A DNA stretch of 64,000 bases, from assembly GCF_030348765.1 (NCBI RefSeq), contig NZ_JAUCEU010000007.1:248001-312000 (forward strand). The letters are read 5' to 3'. The notes below the pieces were generated by a model. That model was not told the origin of the DNA, made no database searches, and saw only the letters and a list, made by a program, of their open reading frames with translations. The DNA comes from Neobacillus sp. CF12 (lineage in GTDB: Bacteria; Bacillota; Bacilli; Bacillales; Cytobacillaceae). Both the position numbers and the translations under genes were made by a program. Position 1 is the stretch's first letter, and every line of letters begins with the position of its first letter. Of this stretch, positions 15,332 to 24,914 are shown piece after piece.

Positions 15332-17286
15332 ATATTGTGGATTTATCATGGAGAAATATGAAGCGGAATTTCCGTCTTTATACCATCTATTTCATTTCCA
15401 TGCTGGTTGGTGTTGTCATTTACTTTACTTTTTCTGGGTTAATGTTTAACGAGGACGTTGTGGCAGCGATACAAAATAAAGAGAACTACAAAACCGTTAT
15501 TTTCATTGCTTCGATGATCGTGTTTTTGTTTATTGTGTTTTTTATTTTGTATGCGAACTCCTTTTTTATGAAGCAGCGGAAAAAAGAATTTGGTATGTAC
15601 CTACTATACGGGATGAAAGAAAGACAAGTTGCTTCAATGGTCTTTTTTGAAACGTTATTTCTAAGTACAATTGCTGTATCCGGGGGTATTTTAATTGGTG
15701 GATTCCTATCGAAATTCTTCGGTGCCGTTTTAATGAACTTAATGCATTACCAAGACGACATTTCATTTGCTTTTCCACTTGAATCAATCATCTCAACGAT
15801 TCTGCTCTTCGCTTTATTAATCGTTATTATTACGATCCAAAGTTATCTAAATGTCCGGCGTGTGCAGATAGTTGAATTGTTTCATGCCAAAGAAAAAATG
15901 GACAAACCGTTGAAATTTTCCACTGGATTGGCGATTTTATCGATCGTTTTGATTGTAGGGGCCTATTATACAATTATGCAATCAGGAGATACGGATATAT
16001 GGAAGGATCATTTTAAAGAGACATTGATTGCTACAACACTAGCATTGATAGTAGGAACGTACTTATTTTTTCGCCAGTTTTCAGGCTGGATTTTACAAAA
16101 AATGAGCCAAAGTAAAAATTATTATAATGGGAACAATTTGTTATGGATTTCGTCTCTACGGTTTTCTATACGAGGGAATACCATCAACTTTACTTTTAAT
16201 TCATTAATTAGTGCTGTTGTCATCTTTGCTGTTGGATTTATTGCTGTAGATTATGCCGTGAAGGCAGACGTTGTCAAAAAAGAATTTCCAAACCATCTTG
16301 CCTATTCATCGGTGGATGATCAATCACAAAAACAGATTGAACAAATATTGAATGAGTCACATCCGATTATTGACCATGAAACTATTACTGGAATTCAGAC
16401 AGAAAAAATCCCAAATAGAAAAACGTATTTTAACTATCCCGAATATTACACGGAGGAGTTTACTCTTTTCCCTGAGTCACAGCTAAATGCGATTGTTTAT
16501 TTACGTGATGAGGGTGAAAAAGTAGATTTAGAAGGGGAAGAAGCCATTATCTTAACAAGAGGAGTAGATGAACCTTTTAAATTTAAAAGCTCTCAACCAG
16601 AAATTACCGTTTTAGAAGACAATACCTTTCGTGTAGTCGAAAAGATTCGATACCCATTGTTAAGTATTCCGACGAGTCCTGGGGGAGATACCGACACTCA
16701 ACCTTCTGTACTCGTTATTTCAGACGAAGCTTTTGGGCAGTTAAAAGAAAATCATCCCCTTTCTTCCTATGAAATTTATCAAATCGAGGATCCGAAAACA
16801 TCCAATGACATGTCACGAAAAATTTACGATATTGTGATGAAAACAGAAGGGGCCTATTATTCAGCCTATGTTGATCAATATTCCCTTAATACGGAATCGT
16901 CTTCATTAGTATTGTTTTCTGTTGCGTTCTATGGCGTGATTGCACTGTTTGCGTTAGGAAGCGTTATTTATTTTAAACAACTTCGCGAAGCTACCGAGGA
17001 GCAAGAGCATTACGCCATTCTACGAAAAATGGGTGTTGGCGATCATGAACTAAAAAGGATTATTCGGAAACAATTGCTGTTCGTATTTTTACCGCCACTC
17101 ATCCTTGGATTGGTGCACAGTTGGTTTCTTTTATACTACACTGTTATTTTAGTGATAAAAGATTTACCTTCGTTAACGACAATAATTTTTTCTGTGATGG
17201 GTTTGTACGTCTTAACGTACCTAATCTTTTACCTATCATCGACATCGATTTACTACAAAATTATAAATGAAAAAAACACACGTTAA
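15328..17286 (+). CDS. bceB: BceB-like ABC transporter permease (FtsX family)
   Basis: This 652-residue permease has ten predicted membrane helices. A large extracellular domain lies between helices 7 and 8 (about residues 310-530, starting after AVDYAVKADVV). Two FtsX segments flank the protein: MLVGVVIYFTFSGLMFN with the next helices at the start, and LFSVAFYGVIALFALGSVIYF near the end. The conserved stretch QRKKEFGMYLLYGMKERQV is typical of BceB proteins. The large domain senses the peptide and signals to the BceS-type kinase. It overlaps bceA by four bases. Confidence 0.92.
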   Translation: MNIVDLSWRNMKRNFRLYTIYFISMLVGVVIYFTFSGLMFNEDVVAAIQNKENYKTVIFIASMIVFLFIVFFILYANSFFMKQRKKEFGMYLLYGMKERQVASMVFFETLFLSTIAVSGGILIGGFLSKFFGAVLMNLMHYQDDISFAFPLESIISTILLFALLIVIITIQSYLNVRRVQIVELFHAKEKMDKPLKFSTGLAILSIVLIVGAYYTIMQSGDTDIWKDHFKETLIATTLALIVGTYLFFRQFSGWILQKMSQSKNYYNGNNLLWISSLRFSIRGNTINFTFNSLISAVVIFAVGFIAVDYAVKADVVKKEFPNHLAYSSVDDQSQKQIEQILNESHPIIDHETITGIQTEKIPNRKTYFNYPEYYTEEFTLFPESQLNAIVYLRDEGEKVDLEGEEAIILTRGVDEPFKFKSSQPEITVLEDNTFRVVEKIRYPLLSIPTSPGGDTDTQPSVLVISDEAFGQLKENHPLSSYEIYQIEDPKTSNDMSRKIYDIVMKTEGAYYSAYVDQYSLNTESSSLVLFSVAFYGVIALFALGSVIYFKQLREATEEQEHYAILRKMGVGDHELKRIIRKQLLFVFLPPLILGLVHSWFLLYYTVILVIKDLPSLTTIIFSVMGLYVLTYLIFYLSSTSIYYKIINEKNTR

Positions 17287-17309
17287 GTTTTACTCATCGT
17301 GTGTTTTTT
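17271..17309. terminator. bidirectional terminator holding both stop codons
   Basis: AAAAAACACACG (17271-17282) pairs perfectly with CGTGTGTTTTTT (17298-17309). The 15-base loop contains the stop codons of both convergent genes (TAA 17284-17286 on plus, 17290-17292 on minus). Confidence 0.9.
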
Positions 17310-18285
17310 GTATTCTTAAATAGTGGTCGCTATCAAGAGGAAAGTGCACACTAAATTGGGTGAACGTTCCCACTTCTGATGTACAACGAATGTAATGTCC
17401 TAATTTGTTACATAATTGTTGGGCCAAATATAACCCCATTCCGGTTGACTTCGCATGATTGCGTCCCGTTTCTCCGGTAAAGCCTCGATTAAAAATACGC
17501 GGAAGGTCTTTTTGACTGATACCAATTCCATTGTCGCGAATTCGCAACTGTTTTTCATTTGATGTATTAACAGCTGAAATGATAATTTCCCCGCCAGGTT
17601 CTGTATATTTTAAACTATTGGTCATTAACTGGTTGATGATAAACTGCAGCCATTTCGGGTCACTTTGGACCTCGAATGAATTTGTCTGAATGTCAATGCG
17701 GATTTTTTTTGAAAAAAAGGTTTTTGAATGAGCCTTTATAATCTCTTTGGTAATCCTGATAACGTCACAATTTTGAATATCGTAATCCTGGTTAAAGCTA
17801 TCGAGTTTGGCGTAATAGAGAGCTTGGTCAACATAATTTTCAATTTTCGTGATTTCTTCTCTTAAACTATTTATATCCATCTCGGTTTGCTGGAGTAAGC
17901 GAAGGACGGCAATCGGCGTTTTGATTTCATGGAACCAAGAAACGATAAAATCATAATGCTCATACTGCCTTTCTTGGATGATATTCATTTCACGGATATG
18001 CTGCTTTTTCAATTCTTCGATATAGGTTTTCGCGAATTCTCCTTCCAGCGTCAAACTTTCATATTGTTCACCAGACAGTTGACGGATTACTTGTACATTT
18101 TGCTGGTAGCGATAGAATAAAAATCCCAATAACACAACGAATGAGAGGGCAAAGGCATAAAAGAATGTCCCCCAAGCCCAGTTGCCATTGCTGTAGGTGA
18201 AAAATACTGCTGCCGAGATTAGAAAGGTGGTTAAATACAGATATATATAAGGCTTTTCATAAGTTAGAAAACGGAAGAAGGTCAT
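17290..18285 (-). CDS. bceS: BceS-like intramembrane-sensing histidine kinase
   Basis: A 331-residue kinase. Two closely spaced membrane helices at the N-terminus (IYLYLTTFLISAAVFFTYSN and FYAFALSFVVLLGFLFY) leave almost no outer loop, the mark of intramembrane-sensing kinases. The dimerisation/phospho-acceptor site is VSWFHEIKTPIAVLRLL. ATP-binding boxes are FIINQLMTNSLKYT (N), IRDNGIGIS (G1), IFNRGFTG (F) and STGMGLYLAQQL (G2). It partners with the BceR-like regulator, whose gene overlaps it by four bases. It receives its signal from BceB rather than directly. Confidence 0.93.
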   Translation of the reverse strand: MTFFRFLTYEKPYIYLYLTTFLISAAVFFTYSNGNWAWGTFFYAFALSFVVLLGFLFYRYQQNVQVIRQLSGEQYESLTLEGEFAKTYIEELKKQHIREMNIIQERQYEHYDFIVSWFHEIKTPIAVLRLLQQTEMDINSLREEITKIENYVDQALYYAKLDSFNQDYDIQNCDVIRITKEIIKAHSKTFFSKKIRIDIQTNSFEVQSDPKWLQFIINQLMTNSLKYTEPGGEIIISAVNTSNEKQLRIRDNGIGISQKDLPRIFNRGFTGETGRNHAKSTGMGLYLAQQLCNKLGHYIRCTSEVGTFTQFSVHFPLDSDHYLRIQKTHDE

Positions 18286-18956
18286 TCGATCAAATACCCC
18301 ATTCCTTTTCGGGTGCCAATGAAGTCCTCCAGTCCAAGTGCTGCAATTTTCCTGCGCATCCGGTTCACGTTCACGGTCAGTGTGTTATCATCGACAAACT
18401 GTTCTTCATTCCATAGTGCCTGCATTAAGTCCTCTCGCGAAACAATTTTTCCGATATTTCGCATCATTACTTGTAATAGGATGAATTCATTCCTGCTTAA
18501 ATCATTGGTTTGACTCTTATATTCAATCGTTGAATTGGTTACATTTAATTTCAAGCCACGATGGTTGAATTGGAGACTCCCACCCTCTTGATAGGTATAT
18601 TTCCGGCGGATAAGTGCACTGATTTTTGCGAGAAGGATATCCAAATCAAACGGCTTTTGGATAAAATCATCCCCACCCATATTGATCGCCATAATGATAT
18701 CCATATTCTGATTTCGGGATGAAAGGAAGATAATTGGCACCTTAGAAACAGAGCGTATTTGCTGGCACCAGTAGTAGCCATCAAAAACAGGAAGATTGAT
18801 ATCGATAAGAACGAGGTGCGGATCTGTTTTCTCAAATTCCGTTAACACCTGGTCAAACTGGGTCACTTCTACCACATCATACTGCCATTTTTTCAATGTA
18901 TCTCCGACAATCTTTCTTATTTTCTCATCGTCTTCAATGATCATTATTCTATACAT
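18282..18956 (-). CDS. bceR: BceR-like OmpR-family response regulator
   Basis: A 224-residue regulator starting MYRIMIIEDDEKIRKIV at 18956; ATGs farther upstream lack a ribosome site. The receiver has the acidic pair in IIEDDE, the phospho-acceptor Asp in PHLVLIDINLPVFDG and the Lys in DDFIQKPFD. The C-terminal winged helix (EFILLQVMMRNIGKIVSREDLM, VNRMRRKIA) is OmpR-type. It should bind the TGACA/TGTCA repeat ahead of bceA and switch the transporter on. Confidence 0.94.
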   Translation of the reverse strand: MYRIMIIEDDEKIRKIVGDTLKKWQYDVVEVTQFDQVLTEFEKTDPHLVLIDINLPVFDGYYWCQQIRSVSKVPIIFLSSRNQNMDIIMAINMGGDDFIQKPFDLDILLAKISALIRRKYTYQEGGSLQFNHRGLKLNVTNSTIEYKSQTNDLSRNEFILLQVMMRNIGKIVSREDLMQALWNEEQFVDDNTLTVNVNRMRRKIAALGLEDFIGTRKGMGYLIE

Positions 18957-19395
18957 AAAATCCCTCATTATTGATAATGTGTTCACTAGTTTTACTTTAA
19001 CACAAATATGGGGGGATTATCATGTCATGTCGGGATTCACAGAACCTAGTAATAAAGATTCATTCGAACAAGATATATTGGTAATAATGCATCATGTAAT
19101 CTTTTGTAATAATTTGAAAAGTCAGTATAAAGGCATCTTGTGATGCGACAGGCTGTAGGGATACGATTATAAGGAATACTTTTACAAATATTCCTTAATT
19201 AGTAATTTGTAAATTAGTGAAACTATTAACATATTGATAATTTGAATACAAGTTGCCTAATCCTACTTATCATTAGGCAATTAGTAGAATAAATCATAAA
19301 AGATAAATATAGGGGGTGATTAATAATAAATAGCTCTAGTTAAAAAATATTGACATCATGTTTCGGCATAATACTATTTTGGTAGGGGGAAAATC
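18957..19395. other. intergenic region with hairpin and promoter
   Basis: This 439-base gap between the divergent bceR-like and lyase-like genes holds no convincing gene. TTGCCTAAT/ATTAGGCAA (19253-19261, 19272-19280) forms a nine-pair stem with a 10-base loop and no T-run. A good promoter, TTGACA (19350-19355), 16 bases, TACTAT (19372-19377), lies so close to the ATG at 19396 that the leader would be only about a dozen bases, including the GGGGGA site. Confidence 0.5.
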
Positions 19396-21656
19396 ATGTT
19401 TAAAAAGTCTAAAACAATACTCGCTTCTTTATTAACACTAACCATGATGTCTGAAGTTGGTTCTTTAAGTCAACCTGTTAATGTTTATGCTGAGTCTAAA
19501 GTACATACAGCTTTATCAGCTCCAAGTGAAATTGACATCCCTGCTATAACCCAAACCTCTATTTCATTGAAATGGAACGAAGTTGATGGTGCACAAAGTT
19601 ATAATATATATCGTACTAAATTGGGATATAAGGATTATAAATTAATTAGTAACGCACAAACTCCCAATTTTGTTGATGATACTGTTGAAAACGATTCCAC
19701 TTATAAATATAAGGTTGCTGCATTAAATAATTCCGGAGAAGGGAAACAATCTGTTGAGGTGTTAGGTATGACAGAATGGTCTTTCCCAAAGCTGGTAAGT
19801 AAGATTGATATAAGTGCAGCGGGCACTGGAAATAGAATGCGAATCGGCGATATGAACGGAGACGGCCGCCAAGATATTTTAATGGTACAGCCTGCAAATG
19901 TAAGAGACGATGCTCGCAATCCGCGTTATGTAGGACATTTAGCCGCCTATGATATTGAAGGAAACTTATTGTGGCAGCAAGGAACAGTAGATCCGAAAGT
20001 TACAACTAGTGGGGCAGATGAGCCTGTTCAGATTTATGATATTGATGCAGATGGCGAAAATGAAATACTGACCGTTATGCAGATGGGTGAAGATACAGAA
20101 AAGTACTTTTACATTTTTGATGGAAAAACCGGTGAGATAGAGAAAAAACATGAACTTCCGAGTCAAAGAGCTCATGATGCCATTTTTATTGCTAATTTCT
20201 CTGGTAACCCAACTCCACAAGATATCTTATTGAAGGACAGATATTCAGACGTCTGGGCGATGGACAAGGATTTTAACCAACTATGGCATTATGAAGGAAA
20301 GACTGGACATGGCTTACTGCCGTTTGACTTTGATGGGGATGGAAGAGATGAGTTAGTGAACAACTATTCCTTAATTTCTCACGATGGCAAGGAACTATGG
20401 CGACATGATTTACCGGATCATGTAGATACCCACTGGGTAGCAGATATAAACGATGATGGAGAGAATGAAATCATTCTTGGTGGTTCCGATACGTTTGCCT
20501 TTGATGTTAATGGTAACCAACTATTTAGAAATCGTGATACAGTAGAACCACAACAGATACTTGTAGGTGATTACCGTATCGACTCTCCTGGCTTAGAACT
20601 TGCAGGATTAGATAGAATTAACAGAGGAAAACCAGGTCGTGATGGAATGTTCCTTTTTACCTCAGAAGGTAAAACTTTATATCAGGAGCAGCGGTCGATG
20701 GGAGATTGGGGAAGTATCGTACGTCCTCTTGACAACTGGACAGGAAGTTATACACCGCTCATCACTACATACAGAAGAGGTGTAGATGCAGAAAATCCAA
20801 ATGGTGTGGTACCAAAGCTTTACGATGGATATTTTAATCCTATCGTTACCTTTAATGGACATACGGATGCAAAAGAGCAAGTAATGGTAGCAGATATGTC
20901 TGGTGATTCTAGGGATGAACTGATCGTTTACAATCTTACTGGAGAACTATCAGTATCTATTTACTCCAATGGTACAAGCAATCTAAAGGAACATATTACA
21001 GGTGTTACCCGTATGCCTGACTTTAGAAACTACAATTTCAGCAGATATGATTCCCGAAGATATGATTTAACGGTTAAAACTCTTATTCCTGCAGGGATTA
21101 AGGCAAGTGTAAACAATCGTGCTGATATTGATGTAAGTTGGATTCCTATATTAGGGATAGAAAACTACAATATTTATCGTTCATCAACGCCAGATGGTGA
21201 ATTTACAAAGATTGGAACTTCTACCATCCCAGAGTTACAGATAATACAGCACCTATTGGAACATCATATTATAAGGTAACCGCTGTGAACAGCGAAGGTG
21301 AATCGAATTTGCCGATTGTGGCGGCTAGCGAAACGATTAGCGCTAGTGAAATTCTTCCACCTGTGAAAACGGATGAATCAACTACTTACAAAGCAGGGAG
21401 CACTCTTCCAGTAAAGTTCCAATTAATGGATGAGGTAGGTAACTACCTTTCTGGAGCTACTGCAGAGATTTATGTAGAAGACGCTAATGGTGTATCTACA
21501 AGTTCAGCAGTAAAAGAGAATCTGTTCCGCTATGATTCTATTGCAAATCAATATATTTTCAACCTCAGTACAAAGTCAATGTCTGCAGGGATATATAATA
21601 TAATGATAGATGTAGGTAACCGAACGTTCTATGATTTCAATATTTTACTAAAATAG
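19396..21656 (+). pseudogene. secreted lyase-like FG-GAP/FnIII protein, frameshifted
   Basis: A signal peptide (MFKKSKTILASLLTLTMMSE to about VYAES) is followed by a fibronectin type III domain (residues about 40-125). A long domain comes next, with FG-GAP-like DxNGDGRxD motifs (GDMNGDGRQDIL, YDIDADGENEIL, FDFDGDGRDELV, ADINDDGENEII), like rhamnogalacturonan-lyase-related secreted proteins. A second FnIII domain starts near SVNNRADIDVSWIPI. Around 21231-21236 the frame breaks. After TSTIPE the sequence resumes one frame over as VTDNTAPIGTSYYKVTAVNSEGE and runs to 21656 through an Ig-like tail, so one base appears missing. The catalytic role is a guess; the domain layout is clear. Confidence 0.75.
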
Positions 21657-21701
21657 GTGGTTATTCTTTACTAAGTTTATGATTGAGATGAGAGACAGAA
21701 A

Positions 21702-21740
21702 GCCAGGAAAATCCGAACAAAGGATTATTCCTGGTTTTTT
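21702..21740 (+). terminator. terminator of the lyase-like gene
   Basis: CCAGGAA (21703-21709) pairs with TTCCTGG (21728-21734), extended by AATCC/GGATT, and is followed by TTTTTT. Confidence 0.85.
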
Positions 21741-21775
21741 ATGCCAATGTTGCATAATTGCTGTAATTTTAGAAA

Positions 21776-22588
21776 TCATTTGTGTGCTAGGATGATAGAA
21801 TTAATAATATGCATCGAATCCCATTCCCTTGCAGATAGAAAGGTGATGGGATATTTTTTTGGAAAGATCGTTTCGACAATTTCACTTGGAGCCAAGCCAT
21901 CATCGAAAAGTTTGATGATGGTTCCTTGGAGAGTTAACAAATATTCTAGCTTTCTTTGTAAAGCGGCACGCCCATTCTCTAAAAAGCCAGCATGGCAGCA
22001 AAATACATCCTCAAATTCATAGGTTAATACTCTCGATAAGGAGTCAATAATGGTTGGGATGCTTTCCTCACGTAAAGCAACCTTCGTCTTTTCTTGAACA
22101 TACAGATCCCCAGTAAAAAGTTGACCGGTTTCTCGATTTAAAAATGCCAAATGATCAATTGCATGACCAGGTGTTTCAATTACATCCCAGACAGCATTTC
22201 GGGATACAAATGTATTACCGATTGTCTCTGCATGAAAAGGTCGACGTTTCCCCCAAAATACCTTTCGATACAGTGGATAAGCTGCCTTCTTTTTACAATA
22301 ATCTAGCATTGTATCATTCATATAAATTGGTAGGTTGAGCTCTTGTTGTAAAAAGGCCGCACAGCCAGTATGGTCTTCATGAAAATGGGTGATGACAACT
22401 TGATCAATATCTTGTTGTTTAAAAAATGGTTGAAACTCCTTTTCTAAAGATGCTGCCCCAGTATCTATTAGAACTCCATCCACAATGAAGCAATGAACAT
22501 TTAATTTTACCCCTTGAAATGCGACTGTACCGTTTCCCATTTGAACGTCATGTATCGTTTGCTGGTTGAAACTCTTTTTTACGAACAT
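21776..22588 (-). CDS. metallo-beta-lactamase-fold hydrolase
   Basis: The 270-residue protein starts at 22588 (MFVKKSFNQQTIHDV), eight bases after GGGGAGGA. The metal site is VVITHFHEDHTGCAAF (HxHxDH). Further ligands are in IETPGHAIDHLAFL (His) and LFTGDLYV (Asp), the standard glyoxalase-II-like set. The C-terminal helical segment resembles the winged-helix tail of many Bacillus MBL proteins. It points away from the downstream methyltransferase. Substrate unknown. Confidence 0.85.
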   Translation of the reverse strand: MFVKKSFNQQTIHDVQMGNGTVAFQGVKLNVHCFIVDGVLIDTGAASLEKEFQPFFKQQDIDQVVITHFHEDHTGCAAFLQQELNLPIYMNDTMLDYCKKKAAYPLYRKVFWGKRRPFHAETIGNTFVSRNAVWDVIETPGHAIDHLAFLNRETGQLFTGDLYVQEKTKVALREESIPTIIDSLSRVLTYEFEDVFCCHAGFLENGRAALQRKLEYLLTLQGTIIKLFDDGLAPSEIVETIFPKKYPITFLSAREWDSMHIINSIILAHK

Positions 22589-22775
22589 AAATGAAATCCT
22601 CCCCACTAACCTTCCCTTTGTCAAATTTTAACACAAAATGAATAGGTATTCATTACAAATCATTAAAACACTGAGAAGTTTATCCAATGGAGATCAGATA
22701 TTAATAGAAATAAAAGTCTTTTCAAAAATAGTAGGATGGAGTATTATGGTAAAAACTAATCGAGGTGTTTACAAA

Positions 22776-23339
22776 ATGAATGTGAAGGACAAATGGAATT
22801 TAAAACATAGTGATCGACTAACTCACTTGAAGGAACCTCAACCTAATCCAAGATTAAAGAAGTTGGCTTCTTACTTTAAAGAAGGAGGTACAGCCCTGGA
22901 TATAGCTTGTGGTCTTGGGGGAAACAGTTTGTTCCTTGCTGGAATGAACAATCAAGTCGAGGCCATTGATATTTCTGACGTTGCGATCAACCATGTCCAA
23001 GAGCTGGCTGCCAAAGACAATCTTAGTGTCCAGCCTCGCGTTGCTGATCTTACAGAAATGAATGCTTTATCTCGGCAGAATGATCCCTTTGACTTCATTA
23101 TCATGTCCTATTACTTAGATCGTTCACTGTTTCCAGTCGTAAAGGACCTTCTAAAAGATGGAGGTTATTTCTTCATGGAAACCTATTACCAGTCTCCATT
23201 AACTCAGAATCAAATGGTATCCGATCAATTTAAGCTGCAATCAAATGAATTGTTAGCTGAATTTGGAGATTGGAAGGTTCTTTATTTTGAAGAGAACGAG
23301 CAAGAAGGATGGCAATCGATTTTTTGCCAGAAACGTTAA
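22776..23339 (+). CDS. TehB-like SAM-dependent methyltransferase
   Basis: A 187-residue class I methyltransferase. ATG 22776 follows GAGGTG and begins MNVKDKWNLKHSDRLTHLK. Motif I is ALDIACGLGGNSLFLAG, the acidic strand-2 end is VEAIDIS, and motif IV is DFIIMSYYLDRSLFP. The size and motif pattern match small TehB-like proteins. An upstream in-frame ATG at 22638 would add 46 unrelated residues and is rejected. Substrate unknown. Confidence 0.82.
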   Translation: MNVKDKWNLKHSDRLTHLKEPQPNPRLKKLASYFKEGGTALDIACGLGGNSLFLAGMNNQVEAIDISDVAINHVQELAAKDNLSVQPRVADLTEMNALSRQNDPFDFIIMSYYLDRSLFPVVKDLLKDGGYFFMETYYQSPLTQNQMVSDQFKLQSNELLAEFGDWKVLYFEENEQEGWQSIFCQKR

Positions 23340-23415
23340 TGAATGATAGTGAATTCATTATAGTAATTACTAAGTAAATTGGGGAAATTATTCATAAAAA
23401 AGTTGGAGTGAAAAA

Positions 23416-23940
23416 ATGCTCATACTATATGTGGTAGTTTTCCTATTAGCAGCAATAAAATGGGGGGATTGGAGAAACTGGAGTAACTATTATCCAACCA
23501 TTTTATTCTTTATGGTCGGTGACCTTTTGAAGAATTTTTTATTTTATCAACATTGGATGTGGACTTACAAAGAAACAATGTTTGCTGAAAATATCCTTAG
23601 GAATCACACGATCATTAACCTTATGGTCATATTCATTGGGTATCCATCAACGATTTTGCTTTATTTAGGGAAATTTCCTTATACAAGATGGAAGCAAGGA
23701 TTGTGGGTGGCTTTTTGGGTGTTTCTTTATTCCATATTGGAATACATAAATCTTCATTACTTCTATTTAATCAGGCATCATAACGGCTGGAATATGACTT
23801 GGTCCGTGATATTTAATATCGTTATGTTCATAATGTTATTCATACATCATAAAAAACCTCTATTGGCTTGGGGGTTATCTGTTATATGGATTATTTTTCT
23901 GTTAATGATGTTCCCGATACCACTTGAAAAAATGAAATAA
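23416..23940 (+). CDS. CBO0543-family membrane protein
   Basis: A 174-residue protein with five predicted membrane helices, beginning with MLILYVVVFLLAAIKWGDWR. The paired aromatic motifs (WRNWSNYYPTILFFMVGD, YQHWMWTYKE, and HNGWNMTWSVIFNIVMF) are typical of the CBO0543 family widespread in Bacillus and Clostridium. Function is not known. GTTGGAG lies before the ATG. Confidence 0.8.
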   Translation: MLILYVVVFLLAAIKWGDWRNWSNYYPTILFFMVGDLLKNFLFYQHWMWTYKETMFAENILRNHTIINLMVIFIGYPSTILLYLGKFPYTRWKQGLWVAFWVFLYSILEYINLHYFYLIRHHNGWNMTWSVIFNIVMFIMLFIHHKKPLLAWGLSVIWIIFLLMMFPIPLEKMK

Positions 23941-23972
23941 TATATTTTTTTGAAAGAAAGGAGGAAATGATT

Positions 23973-24629
23973 ATGCATATGAATACGCTGCCCCCTTTAT
24001 TATCAGATCGAATTATTGAACGTGCGGAGAAACTTAATACAACGCTATTAAGTGATGCGATGGGTTGTACCGGTGGTATGGATTATCAAATAAAGCCAGT
24101 TGCCACTAGGATGAAAGTAGTCGGTACCGCTACCACTTTATCGCTGAAACCAAGTGATAATGTTTCTTTGAACGATGCTATTTACGCCGCTAAGGAAGGG
24201 TACGTCCTAGTCATAGACGGTAAAGGTGAAACCTCTCATGCTTATTTAGGAGAGTTATTGACACGAGCTGCAAAGGCTGTCGGTTTTAAAGGGATCGTGA
24301 TTGATGGTCCTGTTAGAGATAGGGAAGAGTTAGAAACATTGGGCTTTCCTGTTTTTGCAAAGGGATTTGTTCCGAATGGACCTTTGAAGCTGGGCGGTGG
24401 AGAAATCAATGTTCGCATAAACTGTGGGAACGTAACCGTTAACCCAGGAGATTTAGTGGTAGGGGATGCAGATGGGGTTACGATCGTACCTAGAGAACAA
24501 ATTGAAGAAGTGTTTCAAAAGGCAGAAAATAAGTTAGACTACGAGAAAAATAGAATTCTTGAATTTACGTTGTATGAAGAAAAGAGAAAAAGAGGAGAAC
24601 ATCAGGAGCCGCTTAAAAGGAGATCATGA
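23973..24629 (+). CDS. RraA-like / HMG aldolase family protein
   Basis: About 218 residues. AAGGAGGAAATG precedes two ATGs; the one at 23973 has the better spacing. The family core is visible: TTLLSDAMG near the start, VLVIDGKGE, GEL(L)TRAAKAVGFKGIVIDGPVRD with the catalytic Arg/Asp, and VNPGDLVVGDADGV. These proteins are 4-hydroxy-4-methyl-2-oxoglutarate/oxaloacetate aldolases or RraA-like binders. It lies upstream of a ROK regulator and an MFS transporter, suggesting a small catabolic unit, although a terminator separates them. Confidence 0.85.
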   Translation: MHMNTLPPLLSDRIIERAEKLNTTLLSDAMGCTGGMDYQIKPVATRMKVVGTATTLSLKPSDNVSLNDAIYAAKEGYVLVIDGKGETSHAYLGELLTRAAKAVGFKGIVIDGPVRDREELETLGFPVFAKGFVPNGPLKLGGGEINVRINCGNVTVNPGDLVVGDADGVTIVPREQIEEVFQKAENKLDYEKNRILEFTLYEEKRKRGEHQEPLKRRS

Positions 24630-24740
24630 GGAAACTTCCGATTGAATTAAAGTGCTCAAGTTTTTATGAAATAGGGGAAATATTGAATATATTATTTGTT
24701 TGCACAGATAATTTTACTCGAAGTGTAATTTTTAGGAAAA

Positions 24741-24784
24741 ATTAAATCAGTGGATTTCAACTAGAGTCCACTGATTTAATTTTC
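24741..24784 (+). terminator. terminator of the RraA-like gene
   Basis: ATTAAATCAGTGGA (24741-24754) pairs perfectly with TCCACTGATTTAAT (24767-24780), followed by a short T run. Confidence 0.8.
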
Positions 24785-24792
24785 CAGCTTTC

Positions 24793-24821
24793 ATTGTTTA
24801 CAAAAAATTTGTGTGATATAG
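24793..24821 (+). promoter_or_regulatory. promoter of the ROK-MFS operon
   Basis: TTGTTT (24793-24798), a 17-base spacer and TATAGT (24816-24821) form a sigma-A-like promoter. The paired operators begin eleven bases downstream. Confidence 0.65.
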
Positions 24822-24831
24822 TAGTAACATT

Positions 24832-24889
24832 ACTTATTAAAGAGGTTTAATAAGTTTTTTGTTGGATGCTTATTAAAGATGTTTAATAA
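24832..24889. promoter_or_regulatory. two-copy palindromic operator of the ROK regulator
   Basis: CTTATTAAA-N4-TTTAATAAG occurs at 24832-24853 and again at 24868-24889, both perfect dyads, with centres 36 bases apart. They cover the start of the transcript, consistent with autorepression by the ROK protein encoded next. Confidence 0.8.
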
Positions 24890-24914
24890 GTTGAATTTAC
24901 TAGGTGGTGACGAT

